A stretch of 64,000 nt of DNA. Origin: JAKLQR01 sp963753165. Its GTDB lineage: Bacteria > Nitrospirota > Thermodesulfovibrionia > Thermodesulfovibrionales > SM23-35. The notes beneath the pieces were generated by a model. It was given only the letters and a program-made list of their open reading frames with translations. It made no database searches and was not told the DNA's origin. Made by a program: the position numbers and the translations under genes. Where the stretch lies: assembly GCA_963753165.1 (NCBI GenBank), contig CAVWBP010000031.1, forward strand, positions 11,934 to 75,933, in the 5' to 3' direction. The stretch's first letter is position 1, and every line of letters begins with the position of its first letter. Shown here in pieces: positions 8,495-17,548 of the stretch.

Positions 8495-9676
8495 CTATTC
8501 CCTCACTCCTATATATTCCTTGTAGCTCCTCACCGTCCCATTATTGGCAAGTCCCACAAGTTCGTTCAGCACGAGTTCCGCATGCTCGGGGAGATAATCC
8601 CTGCCGCCAAGACCGAATATTTTATTGATCAGCACGGGTTTCTCTTTATATGGATAGAGACTGGTTGCGATGTCCATATAGACCGGACCGAAAGAGCCTC
8701 CGAAGGCATCTGCCCTGTCGAGGACGCATACTGCCTTAAGATGCTTCAAAGCTTCGCCGATCTCCTTATACGGGAATGGCCGGTACAGTCTCGGTTTCAG
8801 GAGGCCGGCCTTGATCCCTTTATTTCTGAATTCGTCAATAACGTCTTTTGAAGTGCCTGCCGCAGAACTCAGGATCACAAGGGCTATCTCTGCATCATCG
8901 AGCCGGTATGTCTCGAAAAGACCGTATTTTCTCCCTGAGAGTTCCTCAAATTCCTTTGCTGTCTCAAGGACAACTCCCGCGACTTTTGCCTCGACGTCAT
9001 CCTGAGCCTTTCTGTATTCCATATAGTAATCCGTAAGTATCAGGGGCCCGTAGCTGACCGGACGCTCAAGATCGAGGAGCGGATTCAATTGTGTGAATTC
9101 TCCAACAAAATTCTGCACCTGATCATCGTCAAGGAATTCCATCCTCTCGATGGAATGGCTGATAATAAATCCGTCCAGATTAATCATAACGGGCAATCGT
9201 ATATCCATATGCTCTGCAATGCGGAATGCCTGTATGGTATTGTCATAAGCCTCCTGCGCATTCTCGGACCAGAGTTGAATCCAGCCGGTATCTCTTGCCC
9301 CCATTGAATCAGAGTGGTCGCCATGGATATTGAGAGGCGCTGATAATGCCCTGTTCACAACAGGCATGACTATGGGGAGCCTTGTGCCGGAGGCAATGTA
9401 TAATATTTCATACATAAGCGCCAGTCCCTGTGAGGATGTGGCGGTGATGACCCTTCCGCCTGCTGCGGAAGCGCCGACACAGGCGCTCATCGAGCTGTGT
9501 TCACTTTCGACAAGAATAAGTTCTGTTTTTACCTTGCCGTCAGAGACAAAAGAGGAAAACCTCTGCATCATGTCAGTCTGGGGGGTAATCGGATAGGCGG
9601 CGCACACATCAGGGTTCACCTGTTTCAGTGCATTGGCTACCGCTTCATTCCCGGTTATCGCAACGATTTTTGCCAT
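8495..9676 (-). CDS. porA: Pyruvate (2-oxoacid):ferredoxin oxidoreductase alpha subunit PorA
   Basis: A 393-residue subunit forming the substrate and thiamine-diphosphate pyrimidine-binding side of the enzyme. It begins with the characteristic TGNEAVANALKQVNPD and AAYPITPQTDMM. ATSSQGLALMYE, the GARDTGWIQ block and the C-terminal VLDRADAFGGSFGP follow, all typical of PorA. Its ATG overlaps the porD stop (TAATG), so translation is coupled. It works as an alpha-beta-gamma-delta complex in the cytoplasm. The sequence does not by itself separate pyruvate from other 2-oxoacids, though similarity to the four-subunit pyruvate enzymes is strongest. Confidence 0.93.
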   Translation of the reverse strand: MAKIVAITGNEAVANALKQVNPDVCAAYPITPQTDMMQRFSSFVSDGKVKTELILVESEHSSMSACVGASAAGGRVITATSSQGLALMYEILYIASGTRLPIVMPVVNRALSAPLNIHGDHSDSMGARDTGWIQLWSENAQEAYDNTIQAFRIAEHMDIRLPVMINLDGFIISHSIERMEFLDDDQVQNFVGEFTQLNPLLDLERPVSYGPLILTDYYMEYRKAQDDVEAKVAGVVLETAKEFEELSGRKYGLFETYRLDDAEIALVILSSAAGTSKDVIDEFRNKGIKAGLLKPRLYRPFPYKEIGEALKHLKAVCVLDRADAFGGSFGPVYMDIATSLYPYKEKPVLINKIFGLGGRDYLPEHAELVLNELVGLANNGTVRSYKEYIGVRE

Positions 9677-9969
9677 TACTTCCCCTCCTCAACCATTACG
9701 ATCGCTTTATTCCCTTTCTTCCCCGGACATTCAAGGGCACAGATTCCGCAGCCCTTGCAAAATTCATAGTCGAACTCTTCCCTCTTGCCGTCTTTTACCT
9801 TTACTGACATGTCCGGACAGTAGATCCAGCAGAAGAGGCACTGGATGCAATTTTCTGCTTTCCAGACCGGCTTCAACGACCTCCAGGACCCTGTCTTAAA
9901 TTTTACTGAACTGCCTGCCTCGGTTATTACTGCCCCGGGGGTAACTTCTTTCCAGTTTTTGAGTTTCAT
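9676..9969 (-). CDS. porD: Pyruvate:ferredoxin oxidoreductase delta subunit PorD (2[4Fe-4S] ferredoxin)
   Basis: A 97-residue ferredoxin-like subunit with two Cys motifs: CIQCLFCWIYCPD and CKGCGICALECPG. It carries electrons from the PorB cluster to free ferredoxin. It overlaps porC by 4 bases (ATGA-type) and porA by 1 base. The length and the two clusters are normal for the family. Confidence 0.93.
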   Translation of the reverse strand: MKLKNWKEVTPGAVITEAGSSVKFKTGSWRSLKPVWKAENCIQCLFCWIYCPDMSVKVKDGKREEFDYEFCKGCGICALECPGKKGNKAIVMVEEGK

Positions 9970-10541
9970 CCTTCCCTGACCTCCTCATACCCGCGTCTTG
10001 CTGCCTCCAGGTTGCCGTCAATGATCTTTTGTGAAAATTTTTTCCCGAAGCTCTTCCTGACATCTTCAAGGAGGTGTTCGAGGGTCACGAGACCTGTCAC
10101 TTTACAGATCGCTCCAAGCATGGGTGCGTTCGGAAGCGCCCTTCCAATACACTCCATCGCAATCTTTGTGGCGTCTATGGTAAATACCTTCTGTCCCTGT
10201 GGAGCGTTCAGCTTGGTCCTTATTTCTCCCGGTTCTTTAGAAGAATTCACGACAAAGATTGCAGACTCGGTGGAACCTTCGGCAACATCAATTGCATCAA
10301 TCAATGTAGCATCAACAACACTGACAACCTGGGGTTTGAGAACCGGACAATGCATCCTGAGTTCATGTGAACTGATTCTGTTGTATGCCCTTAACGGAGC
10401 TCCGGCCCTTTCCGGCCCATATTCGGGGAATGCCTGGACATGTCTGCCACCGCTCAGGCAGGCGTCTGCGAGCACTTTCGCAGCAGTAACAGTTCCCTGC
10501 CCCCCTCTTCCATGCCATCTAATTTCTAACGTATCAGTCAT
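9966..10541 (-). CDS. porC: Pyruvate:ferredoxin oxidoreductase gamma subunit PorC
   Basis: A 191-residue gamma subunit with the family start EIRWHGRGGQGTVTAAKVLA, then FPEYGPERAGAP and the VVDATLID block. A longer reading from 10556 exists. The ATG at 10541 is preferred because GGAGGA lies 5 bases before it and would otherwise be inside the coding sequence. It is the first gene of the por operon. A likely promoter is at 10636-10664. Confidence 0.92.
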   Translation of the reverse strand: MTDTLEIRWHGRGGQGTVTAAKVLADACLSGGRHVQAFPEYGPERAGAPLRAYNRISSHELRMHCPVLKPQVVSVVDATLIDAIDVAEGSTESAIFVVNSSKEPGEIRTKLNAPQGQKVFTIDATKIAMECIGRALPNAPMLGAICKVTGLVTLEHLLEDVRKSFGKKFSQKIIDGNLEAARRGYEEVREG

Positions 10542-10901
10542 TATTGTCCTCCGCAATTCTAGAGAAAGTCTTATATTTTAGCACAAACAGCGTCCGGATT
10601 CGCTGAATTTTCTGTTTTCAGGAAAAACGCACTATAATATACACAAAAAATTTTACTTATTCAATCAAAGTGTTGTGTCTGTAAAACATTTCAGTAAGGA
10701 GCGGCAATCGAAAAATTCCGGCTGGGATCTGGGATGCGGTTTCATAATTGGGGGTCCGGTCATTCCGGCGCCGAACCTGTTTCAGGGGGTAGAATCGTTC
10801 ACTGCCTGTTGTATAAATGACGGCGTATAAAATTAAGAATATACTATTGCTGACACCGCGTCTCTATTTAAATCAAAGAGACCAGAAGAATATTTATGCT
10901 G
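10542..10901. promoter_or_regulatory. Intergenic region with probable por promoter and a weak 3' hairpin
   Basis: About 360 bases without a gene. On the minus strand TTGAAT (10664-10659) and TATATT (10641-10636) are 17 bases apart and point at porC. At the other end the inverted repeat GTCTCT/AGAGAC (10860-10882, 11-base loop) follows the nuoG-like stop and could be a weak terminator without a T run. Nothing else convincing is seen between them. Confidence 0.4.
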
Positions 10902-12923
10902 TTATACCTCTACCGCTGCCACCGCCTCTTTAAGCCATGAGAGCCTTCTCCCTTTCAGGACAGAGGCATTCACCGACTCTATGAATTCATGAGGAGACAG
11001 CTTAAACCCTTCTTTCCTCACAAACGGACTGAATGTGAGTTTCGGTTTTCCTCTGGATAACTTCTTAATTTCCGCATCGCTCGGTTTTTTTATCGCGGGT
11101 TTTATTATCTTCGAAAGTGCAATAAGAATATCTCTGTGGCTTTTTGTAAGGCCCATGGGCTCAATTGCCTGATGGACGTGTTTGAACCTTCCAAGATAGT
11201 CAATCATGGTGCCTTCGGTCTCGAAGGAAGTTGTTGAGGGAAGCACAATATCTGCCTGTTCCGCAAGGTCGGTAAAATGAGAATTTTGAACAACGAGGAA
11301 CTCTGCAGCCGGTCTTCTGCTGAGGGGCACTTCTCCAATTGCGTACAGCACTTTCATGCGGTCATTCACCATCTCTTTGTAGGTTTTTCCTTCTGTTGAC
11401 AACCCGGCAAGGGCTATACCCCTTGCGTTGCTTTCCAGACCGACCGCAATTACTTTCCCCTTAAGAAGGGCGATATTTGCAGTTGCGTCAAAAAGGGACG
11501 GGGCGGTAAACAGGCGGGGACTATCGGCATCTGCGATCAATTTAGCTGCCTTCTCCATATCTTCTGTAATCTCTGCATCCCTGACTGCGGATTTCAGCTG
11601 TTTGTCCGCTTTGAGTCCCCTGTCAATCAGCGCCTTTGCGATTCCCTTCAGGATTTGGACTTCATCCCCTTTCAGGCTTAGCACCGCGGCTTCTTCGATT
11701 CTGGTATCCGATGAATTTATTACGATGAGTTTCCCCCCTCTGTTCACCCTTTTTCTTATGGAGGCATCGAGCGCAGGCAATGCCCTGTTCCACTGGGACG
11801 GATTCAGCCCGACGAGGATGATAAGGTCGGAATTTGTAATAAGGGCTGACTGCGAATCCGCGAGGGAACGGACGTCGGCATAAAGGCTCAAAGTTGTATC
11901 GAAGTTCCTGGTTTTCACCACATTTTTTGCGAATTTCTTAAGGGTCAACGCATCTTCATTCAGGATCCCAGCGGTACTGATAAACCCTATATTCTTACCT
12001 GCTTCCTTAAGCTTCCCTGCGACTATACTGAGGGCGTCTTTCCATGTCGTCTCCCTCAGTTCACCCTTCACCCTTTTCAGTGGGCTGGTAAGTTTTGTCC
12101 TTTCCTCAATGTAGTCATACCCGAATCTTCCATAGGCGCAGATATATTTTTTTGAAGAACCCGGTTTTTCACCGGCATTGATTTTCTGGATACTGTCGTC
12201 CTTCACACTTACGAGGATATCACAGCCGCTGCCGCAGAGAAGGCATACGGACTGTATCTTTTTGTATTCCCACTCGCGTCCTTTCCGCCATCTGTCCGCC
12301 TCAGGGAGGGCATTCACAGGGCATGCGTCTATGCAACTTCCGCAGAACGTACATCCGGACTCTCTGAGAGACTTGTTGTATGCGGTGCCGATTTCGGCGT
12401 TGATCCCCCTGCCGATAAAATCAAGGACATTCGTCCCCTGCTCTTTGCACACCCGGACACAGCGTCCGCAGAGTATGCAGTATTCCGGGTCCCTCCTGAT
12501 AAAAGGATTGATCTGATCGATCGGGTACCCCATCTTTTTCCTTGTGAACGAGGTCCCTTTCAGTTCATATTCATATGCATATTCCTGAAGCTTGCAGATT
12601 CCCGCTTTTGTGCATGTCATGCAATCAAGCGGATGGATGGCAAGGATTAAATCGAGGATAAACCTTCGGATATCCCTTACTTTTTCGGTCTGTGTATGCA
12701 CAACCATACCTTCCCTGACCTTGGTATTGCACGCAATGACGGGCGCTTTCATCCCCTCCACTTCTACAAGGCAGAGTCTGCATGCTCCGAACCCCTTCAT
12801 GCCCTTGAGGTAACAGAGATTAGGGATGAAAATATCAACGAGATGACCGGCGTCAATAAGGTTTGTGCGTGCAGGTGCATGCACCTCTTTCCCGTCTATC
12901 TGAAGCTTCACCAGTTTTTCCAT
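10902..12923 (-). CDS. NuoG-like / molybdopterin-oxidoreductase-family Fe-S subunit
   Basis: A 673-residue protein like complex I NuoG and HndD/FdhA-type subunits. From the N-terminus it has a [2Fe-2S] ferredoxin domain (Cys in IPNLCYLKG, GACRLC, IACNTKV), a His-Cys cluster motif (HPLDCMTCTKAGIC), and two [4Fe-4S] motifs (CILCGRCVRVC and CTFCGSCIDAC). A further cluster follows in CLLCGSGCD. The rest is a molybdopterin-oxidoreductase fold with no catalytic Cys or Sec visible in the usual place, so it probably works in electron transfer, not formate oxidation. It is last in the operon after NuoE-like and NuoF-like genes. The trio probably couples NAD(P)H with ferredoxin or another Fe-S partner. 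Confidence 0.8.
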   Translation of the reverse strand: MEKLVKLQIDGKEVHAPARTNLIDAGHLVDIFIPNLCYLKGMKGFGACRLCLVEVEGMKAPVIACNTKVREGMVVHTQTEKVRDIRRFILDLILAIHPLDCMTCTKAGICKLQEYAYEYELKGTSFTRKKMGYPIDQINPFIRRDPEYCILCGRCVRVCKEQGTNVLDFIGRGINAEIGTAYNKSLRESGCTFCGSCIDACPVNALPEADRWRKGREWEYKKIQSVCLLCGSGCDILVSVKDDSIQKINAGEKPGSSKKYICAYGRFGYDYIEERTKLTSPLKRVKGELRETTWKDALSIVAGKLKEAGKNIGFISTAGILNEDALTLKKFAKNVVKTRNFDTTLSLYADVRSLADSQSALITNSDLIILVGLNPSQWNRALPALDASIRKRVNRGGKLIVINSSDTRIEEAAVLSLKGDEVQILKGIAKALIDRGLKADKQLKSAVRDAEITEDMEKAAKLIADADSPRLFTAPSLFDATANIALLKGKVIAVGLESNARGIALAGLSTEGKTYKEMVNDRMKVLYAIGEVPLSRRPAAEFLVVQNSHFTDLAEQADIVLPSTTSFETEGTMIDYLGRFKHVHQAIEPMGLTKSHRDILIALSKIIKPAIKKPSDAEIKKLSRGKPKLTFSPFVRKEGFKLSPHEFIESVNASVLKGRRLSWLKEAVAAVEV

Positions 12924-12953
12924 TCTCTCCTCCTGACACTAAGCATGAAACTA

Positions 12954-15653
12954 TTATTTCCGAATGAATTCTTCTTGTACCTTTGAGATAAGTTCAATCG
13001 CCCCTGTCGGGCAGATTTTAATACATTCCCCGCACCGCACGCATTTTCTCTGCCTGATTTCGAAATAGATATATTTCGAGGGATCAGATTCTGCTGTTTC
13101 ACCGTGTATTGCATCAAATTTGCACCTGTGTACACATTCCCCGCATCTGATGCACAAATCCTGGTTTATCAGATATGAGAGAGAACTGATGCATTCTCTT
13201 TTCGGACAGATGCCGGCAAGATGCATCCTGAATTCCTCTTCCGCAGAAGTCAGCTTCTCAAGAAGGAACTTGCCGGTGTCCCTTCCCTTCTTGCAATAAG
13301 AAGCTTCTCTCATGTGGGAAGCGATTCTTCTGAGCGCAAGGATATCTGCTTCCCCTGCTTCCTCGAGATGCTGGGTGATCCTGAGCAGTCTGATCTTGGC
13401 TTCTTCAGTCCCTAACGAACAGGGATAGCACCTGCCGCACATCGGCCCTGCAATGAATTCCTCAATAAAGGTGAGCGACTTCTGGACCGCACAGGTCTTC
13501 CCTTCAGCATCTTTTCTGATTTCATCGAGGGTTATTTCCTCAATGAGCTCCTCTTGCTCCTCAGGGACCGGCACAGCCACAGCCTCTTCTGCCATGCTTT
13601 TGAGGATTCTGCCCACCTTCTCATACTTGATAGCTCCCATGGGGCACTCTTTCAGGCAGTCACCGCATTTTTTGCAGATATTGCTGTCAATTACAAACCC
13701 TGTGGACGTCTCCCTGATTGCGCCAACTCTGCATACATTGATGCAGTTCCTGCAGAAATAACAGAGTTCCCTGTCAATATAAATAACAGGCTGTTCCTTT
13801 ATTTCTATCGCGCCGAGTGGGCATACGGTAAAACATGCCTTGCACCTCTGGCAGTCTACCTGGTCAATATAGAAGAAGCCGTCCTCAGATTCCTTGATGG
13901 CTTCATAAGGGCATGCATCCACGCATCGCTTGCACTGATAACAGACGTCAGTGTTCAACGAGACCTGTCCGAGCCCCTGGCATACGAAGGCCCTGCAGTA
14001 TTTCTCTCTCACATGTTCGTCATATTCTTCACGGAAATATTTTATCGTAGTGAGAACGGGATTCGGTGCGCTCTTCCCGAGTCCGCACAGAGAACTTTTC
14101 TTCACATACTTTCCAAGCGCTTCGAGCCTTTCTATGTCACCCTCTTCACCATTGCCGGAGGTAATCTTCTCAAGTATCTGGAGCATCTGATAGGTGCCGA
14201 CCCTGCATGGATAACATTTGCCGCATGATTCCGACTGGCAGAATGACAGGAAGAACTTTGCGATATCCACAATGCAGTTGTCTTCGTCCATAACAACCAT
14301 TCCGCCGGAGCCCATGATCGAGCCTACTTTCGCAAGGGAGTCGAAATCGATAGGCAGATCAAGATACTGTTCGGGGATGCATCCGCCCGATGGCCCTCCC
14401 GTCTGAACAGCCTTGAATTTCTTGTCCCCGATGATCCCTCCGCCGATGTCAAAAATAATCTCCCGCAGGGTTATCCCCATAGGGACCTCGACAAGTCCCG
14501 TATTCTTGACTTTGCCGGTCAGCGCAAAGACCTTGGTGCCGGGAGAACCTGCAGTCCCTGTCTTGAGGAACCAGCCCGCGCCTTTTTCGATGATATGAGG
14601 GACACAGACATAGGTTTCTATATTATTCAGGTTCGCCGGATAGCCCCATGGTCCGCCACCGGGTTCAGACAGTCTCGGCGGTCTTGGGCGGGGGAATCCT
14701 CTCTCTCCTTCTATCGAGGCAACAAGCGCAGTGGCTTCGCCGCATACAAATGCACCGGCGCCTTCCCTGATCTGGACAGTGAAATTAAAACCTTTCCCGA
14801 GGATATTATGCCCCAGAAGGCCCAAAGCTTCAGCCTGTTCAATAGCTATGGAAAGATGCCTGACTGCAAGCGGATATTCATGGCGAACATAGATAATCCC
14901 GTGTTCTGCACCGATTGCATACGCGCAGAGCATCATCCCTTCGAGAAGACTGTGGGGGTCTCCCTCCATGATCGATCTGTCCATAAACGCGCCGGGGTCG
15001 CCTTCATCTCCATTTGCAATAACGATTTTCACCGGATCGGGCGCTTTTCTCGTATGTTCCCATTTTATGCCTGCGGGGAACCCGGCGCCGCCCCTCCCCC
15101 TCAGGTTTGCTCTCTTTACCTCATCGAGTACCTGCTGGGGTGTCATGGAGGCAAGCGCTTTTTCGACAGCACTATATCCCCCTATGGCAAGATAATGCAG
15201 AATATTGGTGGGGTCGATCCTCCCGTTATTTCTGAGTGCAATTCTGAGCTGTTTCCGGTAAAACGGCACGTCTTTAATAAAATATGCAGGCTTCTCTCCA
15301 AGAGACCTGCGGAAGAGAAGATCCCAGACCGGCTTTCCACCCATGATGGTGCGTGAGATTACATCGCCCGATCTTTCCGGTTTCACTTTATGATAGAAAT
15401 AGCCCTGGGGCTGCACCGTCATAACAGGACCCAGTTGACAGAGTCCCTGACATCCGGTAGTGATTATCTCAACATCCTCATTACTGCTCCGGGTCTCTGT
15501 CTTGAGATTCTCTGCTAACTGGAGAGAGCGGTTGGCTCTGCAGGCCGTTCCGCAGCACACCCGTATTCTCTTTTTGTTGGGAGCCAACACACCTTCTTTG
15601 GCAAGTTTTTTCCGGAGGGCTTTCAGGTCATTTAAACTGGTTAATTTTTGCAT
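12954..15653 (-). CDS. Extended NuoF-like NADH-binding flavoprotein fused to multiple ferredoxin domains
   Basis: An 899-residue fusion, against about 430-600 for ordinary NuoF/HndC. Residues 1-100 form a thioredoxin-like [2Fe-2S] domain (C34GTAC38, C68-x3-C72). Residues 130-560 are NuoF: NADH/FMN motifs GRGGAGFPAGIKW and GAGAFVCGEATAL, an SLBB region, and the [4Fe-4S] site CGKCYPCRVG with Cys523. Residues 571-670 carry four consecutive [4Fe-4S] motifs. After a Glu-rich linker (690-715), residues 720-825 repeat the NuoF C-terminal cluster domain (CGRCYPCSLG, Cys787). The protein ends with two more [4Fe-4S] motifs (834-844, 871-881). It probably takes electrons from NAD(P)H and spreads them over a long Fe-S wire. 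It sits between the NuoE-like and NuoG-like genes. Confidence 0.85.
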   Translation of the reverse strand: MQKLTSLNDLKALRKKLAKEGVLAPNKKRIRVCCGTACRANRSLQLAENLKTETRSSNEDVEIITTGCQGLCQLGPVMTVQPQGYFYHKVKPERSGDVISRTIMGGKPVWDLLFRRSLGEKPAYFIKDVPFYRKQLRIALRNNGRIDPTNILHYLAIGGYSAVEKALASMTPQQVLDEVKRANLRGRGGAGFPAGIKWEHTRKAPDPVKIVIANGDEGDPGAFMDRSIMEGDPHSLLEGMMLCAYAIGAEHGIIYVRHEYPLAVRHLSIAIEQAEALGLLGHNILGKGFNFTVQIREGAGAFVCGEATALVASIEGERGFPRPRPPRLSEPGGGPWGYPANLNNIETYVCVPHIIEKGAGWFLKTGTAGSPGTKVFALTGKVKNTGLVEVPMGITLREIIFDIGGGIIGDKKFKAVQTGGPSGGCIPEQYLDLPIDFDSLAKVGSIMGSGGMVVMDEDNCIVDIAKFFLSFCQSESCGKCYPCRVGTYQMLQILEKITSGNGEEGDIERLEALGKYVKKSSLCGLGKSAPNPVLTTIKYFREEYDEHVREKYCRAFVCQGLGQVSLNTDVCYQCKRCVDACPYEAIKESEDGFFYIDQVDCQRCKACFTVCPLGAIEIKEQPVIYIDRELCYFCRNCINVCRVGAIRETSTGFVIDSNICKKCGDCLKECPMGAIKYEKVGRILKSMAEEAVAVPVPEEQEELIEEITLDEIRKDAEGKTCAVQKSLTFIEEFIAGPMCGRCYPCSLGTEEAKIRLLRITQHLEEAGEADILALRRIASHMREASYCKKGRDTGKFLLEKLTSAEEEFRMHLAGICPKRECISSLSYLINQDLCIRCGECVHRCKFDAIHGETAESDPSKYIYFEIRQRKCVRCGECIKICPTGAIELISKVQEEFIRK

Positions 15654-15710
15654 GCGCGCATTAACCTTTCTTTGTGATTTTAGACCATTTTTCCTGCAGT
15701 TACAAGTCGG

Positions 15711-16199
15711 TCATTTTTCTCTTATTGACTGTATAATTCCTCTTAACTTCCCGCTTCCTGTAATTTCACCCATGACATTCTCATTTATGGTAGTAACGGG
15801 TGCAAGACCGCAGCACCCTACGCATCCCACCGTTTCCAGCGTAAGCGCAAGGTCTTCAGTGGTTTCTCCGCTCTTGATATCGAATTCCTGTTCCAGGGCA
15901 TTCAGAACCTTTTTTGAACCCCGCACATAACAGGCCGTCCCGAGGCAGACCTTCACAATCTTTTTCCCTCTGGGCTTGAAGTAAAACATCCGGTAAAAGC
16001 TAGCTACACTGAAGATTTCAGACATGGAGAGTTTCAGTTTTTGGGAAAGCTGTCTCACACTCTCTTCGGGAAGGTAACCCAGTGCTGACTGGGTCTGTTG
16101 CAGCGCTTGAATCAGTATGCCGCGTTTTTTCTCCCGTTCATTGAGGACCTCGCCGATCCTGCCTATCTGTCCATTCACATCTATCTCTTCGACCTTCAT
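15711..16199 (-). CDS. NuoE-like [2Fe-2S] subunit
   Basis: A 162-residue thioredoxin-fold [2Fe-2S] protein of the NuoE/HndA family. The N-terminal helical part (LIQALQQTQSALGYLPE) is followed by VASFYRMF, and the cluster ligands are in CLGTACYVRG and VGCVGCCG. It starts at an ATG with GGAGGGG at proper distance. First gene of the NuoE-NuoF-NuoG-like operon. With the extended NuoF it would form the NAD(P)H-oxidising unit. It is physically remote from the nuoH-N genes at the right end of the window. Confidence 0.87.
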   Translation of the reverse strand: MKVEEIDVNGQIGRIGEVLNEREKKRGILIQALQQTQSALGYLPEESVRQLSQKLKLSMSEIFSVASFYRMFYFKPRGKKIVKVCLGTACYVRGSKKVLNALEQEFDIKSGETTEDLALTLETVGCVGCCGLAPVTTINENVMGEITGSGKLRGIIQSIREK

Positions 16200-16366
16200 A
16201 TCCCCTCCAGAGAAGAGCTAAGGTGTTCAATAGTGCTACTTATAAAACAAATAGTTGCGCGTTCGTCATAAGTTTCGCGTGTGCGATTCCGACAAGCATG
16301 CCAGTGAACTGTAAATATTTTATACCTCCGGGCAACATATTGCAATACCCGCATCCTTTGCCTTCA

Positions 16367-16395
16367 TTGACTAAATTTAAGGACTGCTTTATAGT
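16367..16395 (+). promoter_or_regulatory. Strong sigma-70-type promoter before yicC
   Basis: TTGACT at 16367-16372, a 17-base spacer, and TATAGT at 16390-16395. The expected start point is about 16401-16403, only 3-5 bases before the yicC ATG at 16406. No ribosome-binding site precedes that ATG, so the mRNA may be leaderless. Confidence 0.6.
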
Positions 16396-16405
16396 GTATA
16401 AAACT

Positions 16406-17254
16406 ATGATACAGAGCATGACAGGATTCGGCAGTGCATCACGCAACAGCTTTACGGTCGAGGTCCGATCGCTCAACCACAGATATATTGATATATTTCT
16501 CAAATCGCCTGCATATATAAATCAGCATGAAATAGCCTTGAGGAATATCCTCAAGGAACATTTCCAGCGGGGGAGATTCGATGTGACGGTTTCAGTGCCT
16601 CACGAAAAAGGCGCACCTCTTGCCATAAATACAGAAATGGCAAAAAGCCTCTATGCCGCCATGCTGGATTTACAGAAAGAGATCGGAATCCCTGGTCCGA
16701 TCAGCATGGAAACCCTTGCCGGTATCAGAGAACTCTATATTGAACAGGAACCGGAATATAATACCGATGATCTGTTTGCCGCATTTCGTGAAGCGGTTTC
16801 GAATCTCGTACAGATGAGAATACGGGAAGGATCATTGCTCACTGAAGAATTGACGAAACGACTCGGGGTATTAGAGGAATTAACCGACAGGATAAAATCA
16901 CTGGCCCCTGATGAGATAATACGCTGGCGGGAAAAATTTACCGAGAGACTGAAATTGATACTTGACGCAGAAATGATAGATAAGAACAGAATACTTCAGG
17001 AGGCTGCCGTAATGGCAGAGAAACTCGACATATCGGAAGAGATAAACAGGCTGGAAAACCATAGAAAGCAGTTTGGCGAAATCCTTCAAAATGAGAGCAT
17101 TGTAGGGAGAAAACTCGATTTCCTGCTCCAGGAAATGGGGAGAGAGGTGAATACCCTGGCATACAAGTCAGGAGACTACGCGATATCGAATCTTGTTGTT
17201 GAGATGAAAACGGAAATTGAGAAGATACGGGAACAGATACAAAATTTACAATAA
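16406..17254 (+). CDS. yicC: YicC family endoribonuclease-like protein
   Basis: A 282-residue protein with the family start MIQSMTGFGSASR, then VEVRSLNHRYIDI and, near the end, VGRKLDFLLQEMGREVNTL, all diagnostic of YicC (UPF0701). Members have been linked to RNA turnover, including sRNA decay in E. coli. A longer reading from 16223 exists but its first 61 residues are unlike the family and precede the promoter at 16367-16395. It is followed by remA, gmk and rpoZ, a common gene order in anaerobic bacteria. Confidence 0.9.
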   Translation: MIQSMTGFGSASRNSFTVEVRSLNHRYIDIFLKSPAYINQHEIALRNILKEHFQRGRFDVTVSVPHEKGAPLAINTEMAKSLYAAMLDLQKEIGIPGPISMETLAGIRELYIEQEPEYNTDDLFAAFREAVSNLVQMRIREGSLLTEELTKRLGVLEELTDRIKSLAPDEIIRWREKFTERLKLILDAEMIDKNRILQEAAVMAEKLDISEEINRLENHRKQFGEILQNESIVGRKLDFLLQEMGREVNTLAYKSGDYAISNLVVEMKTEIEKIREQIQNLQ

Positions 17255-17266
17255 AGGAACCAGCGA

Positions 17267-17548
17267 ATGAAAAAAGGTGATCTCAGTCCCGTACTTGTGA
17301 ATATAGGATTTGGCAACGTCGTTGCATCCGCAAAAGTTGTTGCGATAGTCACGCCAGGGTCTGCACCGATGAAAAGACTCCGCGAAGAAGCGAAAAAGGC
17401 AGGCAGTCTCATTGATGCAACCGAGGGAAGACGTACCCGTTCGATCATCGTGACAGACAGCAACCATATCATCCTGTCGGCGATACAGGCTGAGACCATC
17501 ACCCAGAGATTCCTTGAAGGAAAGGACCTTGCCGGAGAAGAGGAATAG
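17267..17548 (+). CDS. remA: RemA-like regulator (DUF370)
   Basis: A 93-residue protein with the RemA/DUF370 features VNIGFGNVVASAKVVAIV and GRRTRSIIVTDSNHIILSAI. RemA in Bacillus is a DNA-binding activator of matrix genes. Outside Firmicutes the family is nearly always found between yicC and gmk, as here, and its role there is unclear. AAAGGA precedes the ATG. The 3' end overlaps the start of gmk. Confidence 0.88.
   Translation: MKKGDLSPVLVNIGFGNVVASAKVVAIVTPGSAPMKRLREEAKKAGSLIDATEGRRTRSIIVTDSNHIILSAIQAETITQRFLEGKDLAGEEE

Noticed and set aside
16223..16405. N-terminal extension of yicC
   Set aside because: The 61 extra residues are unlike the family and lie upstream of a strong promoter.
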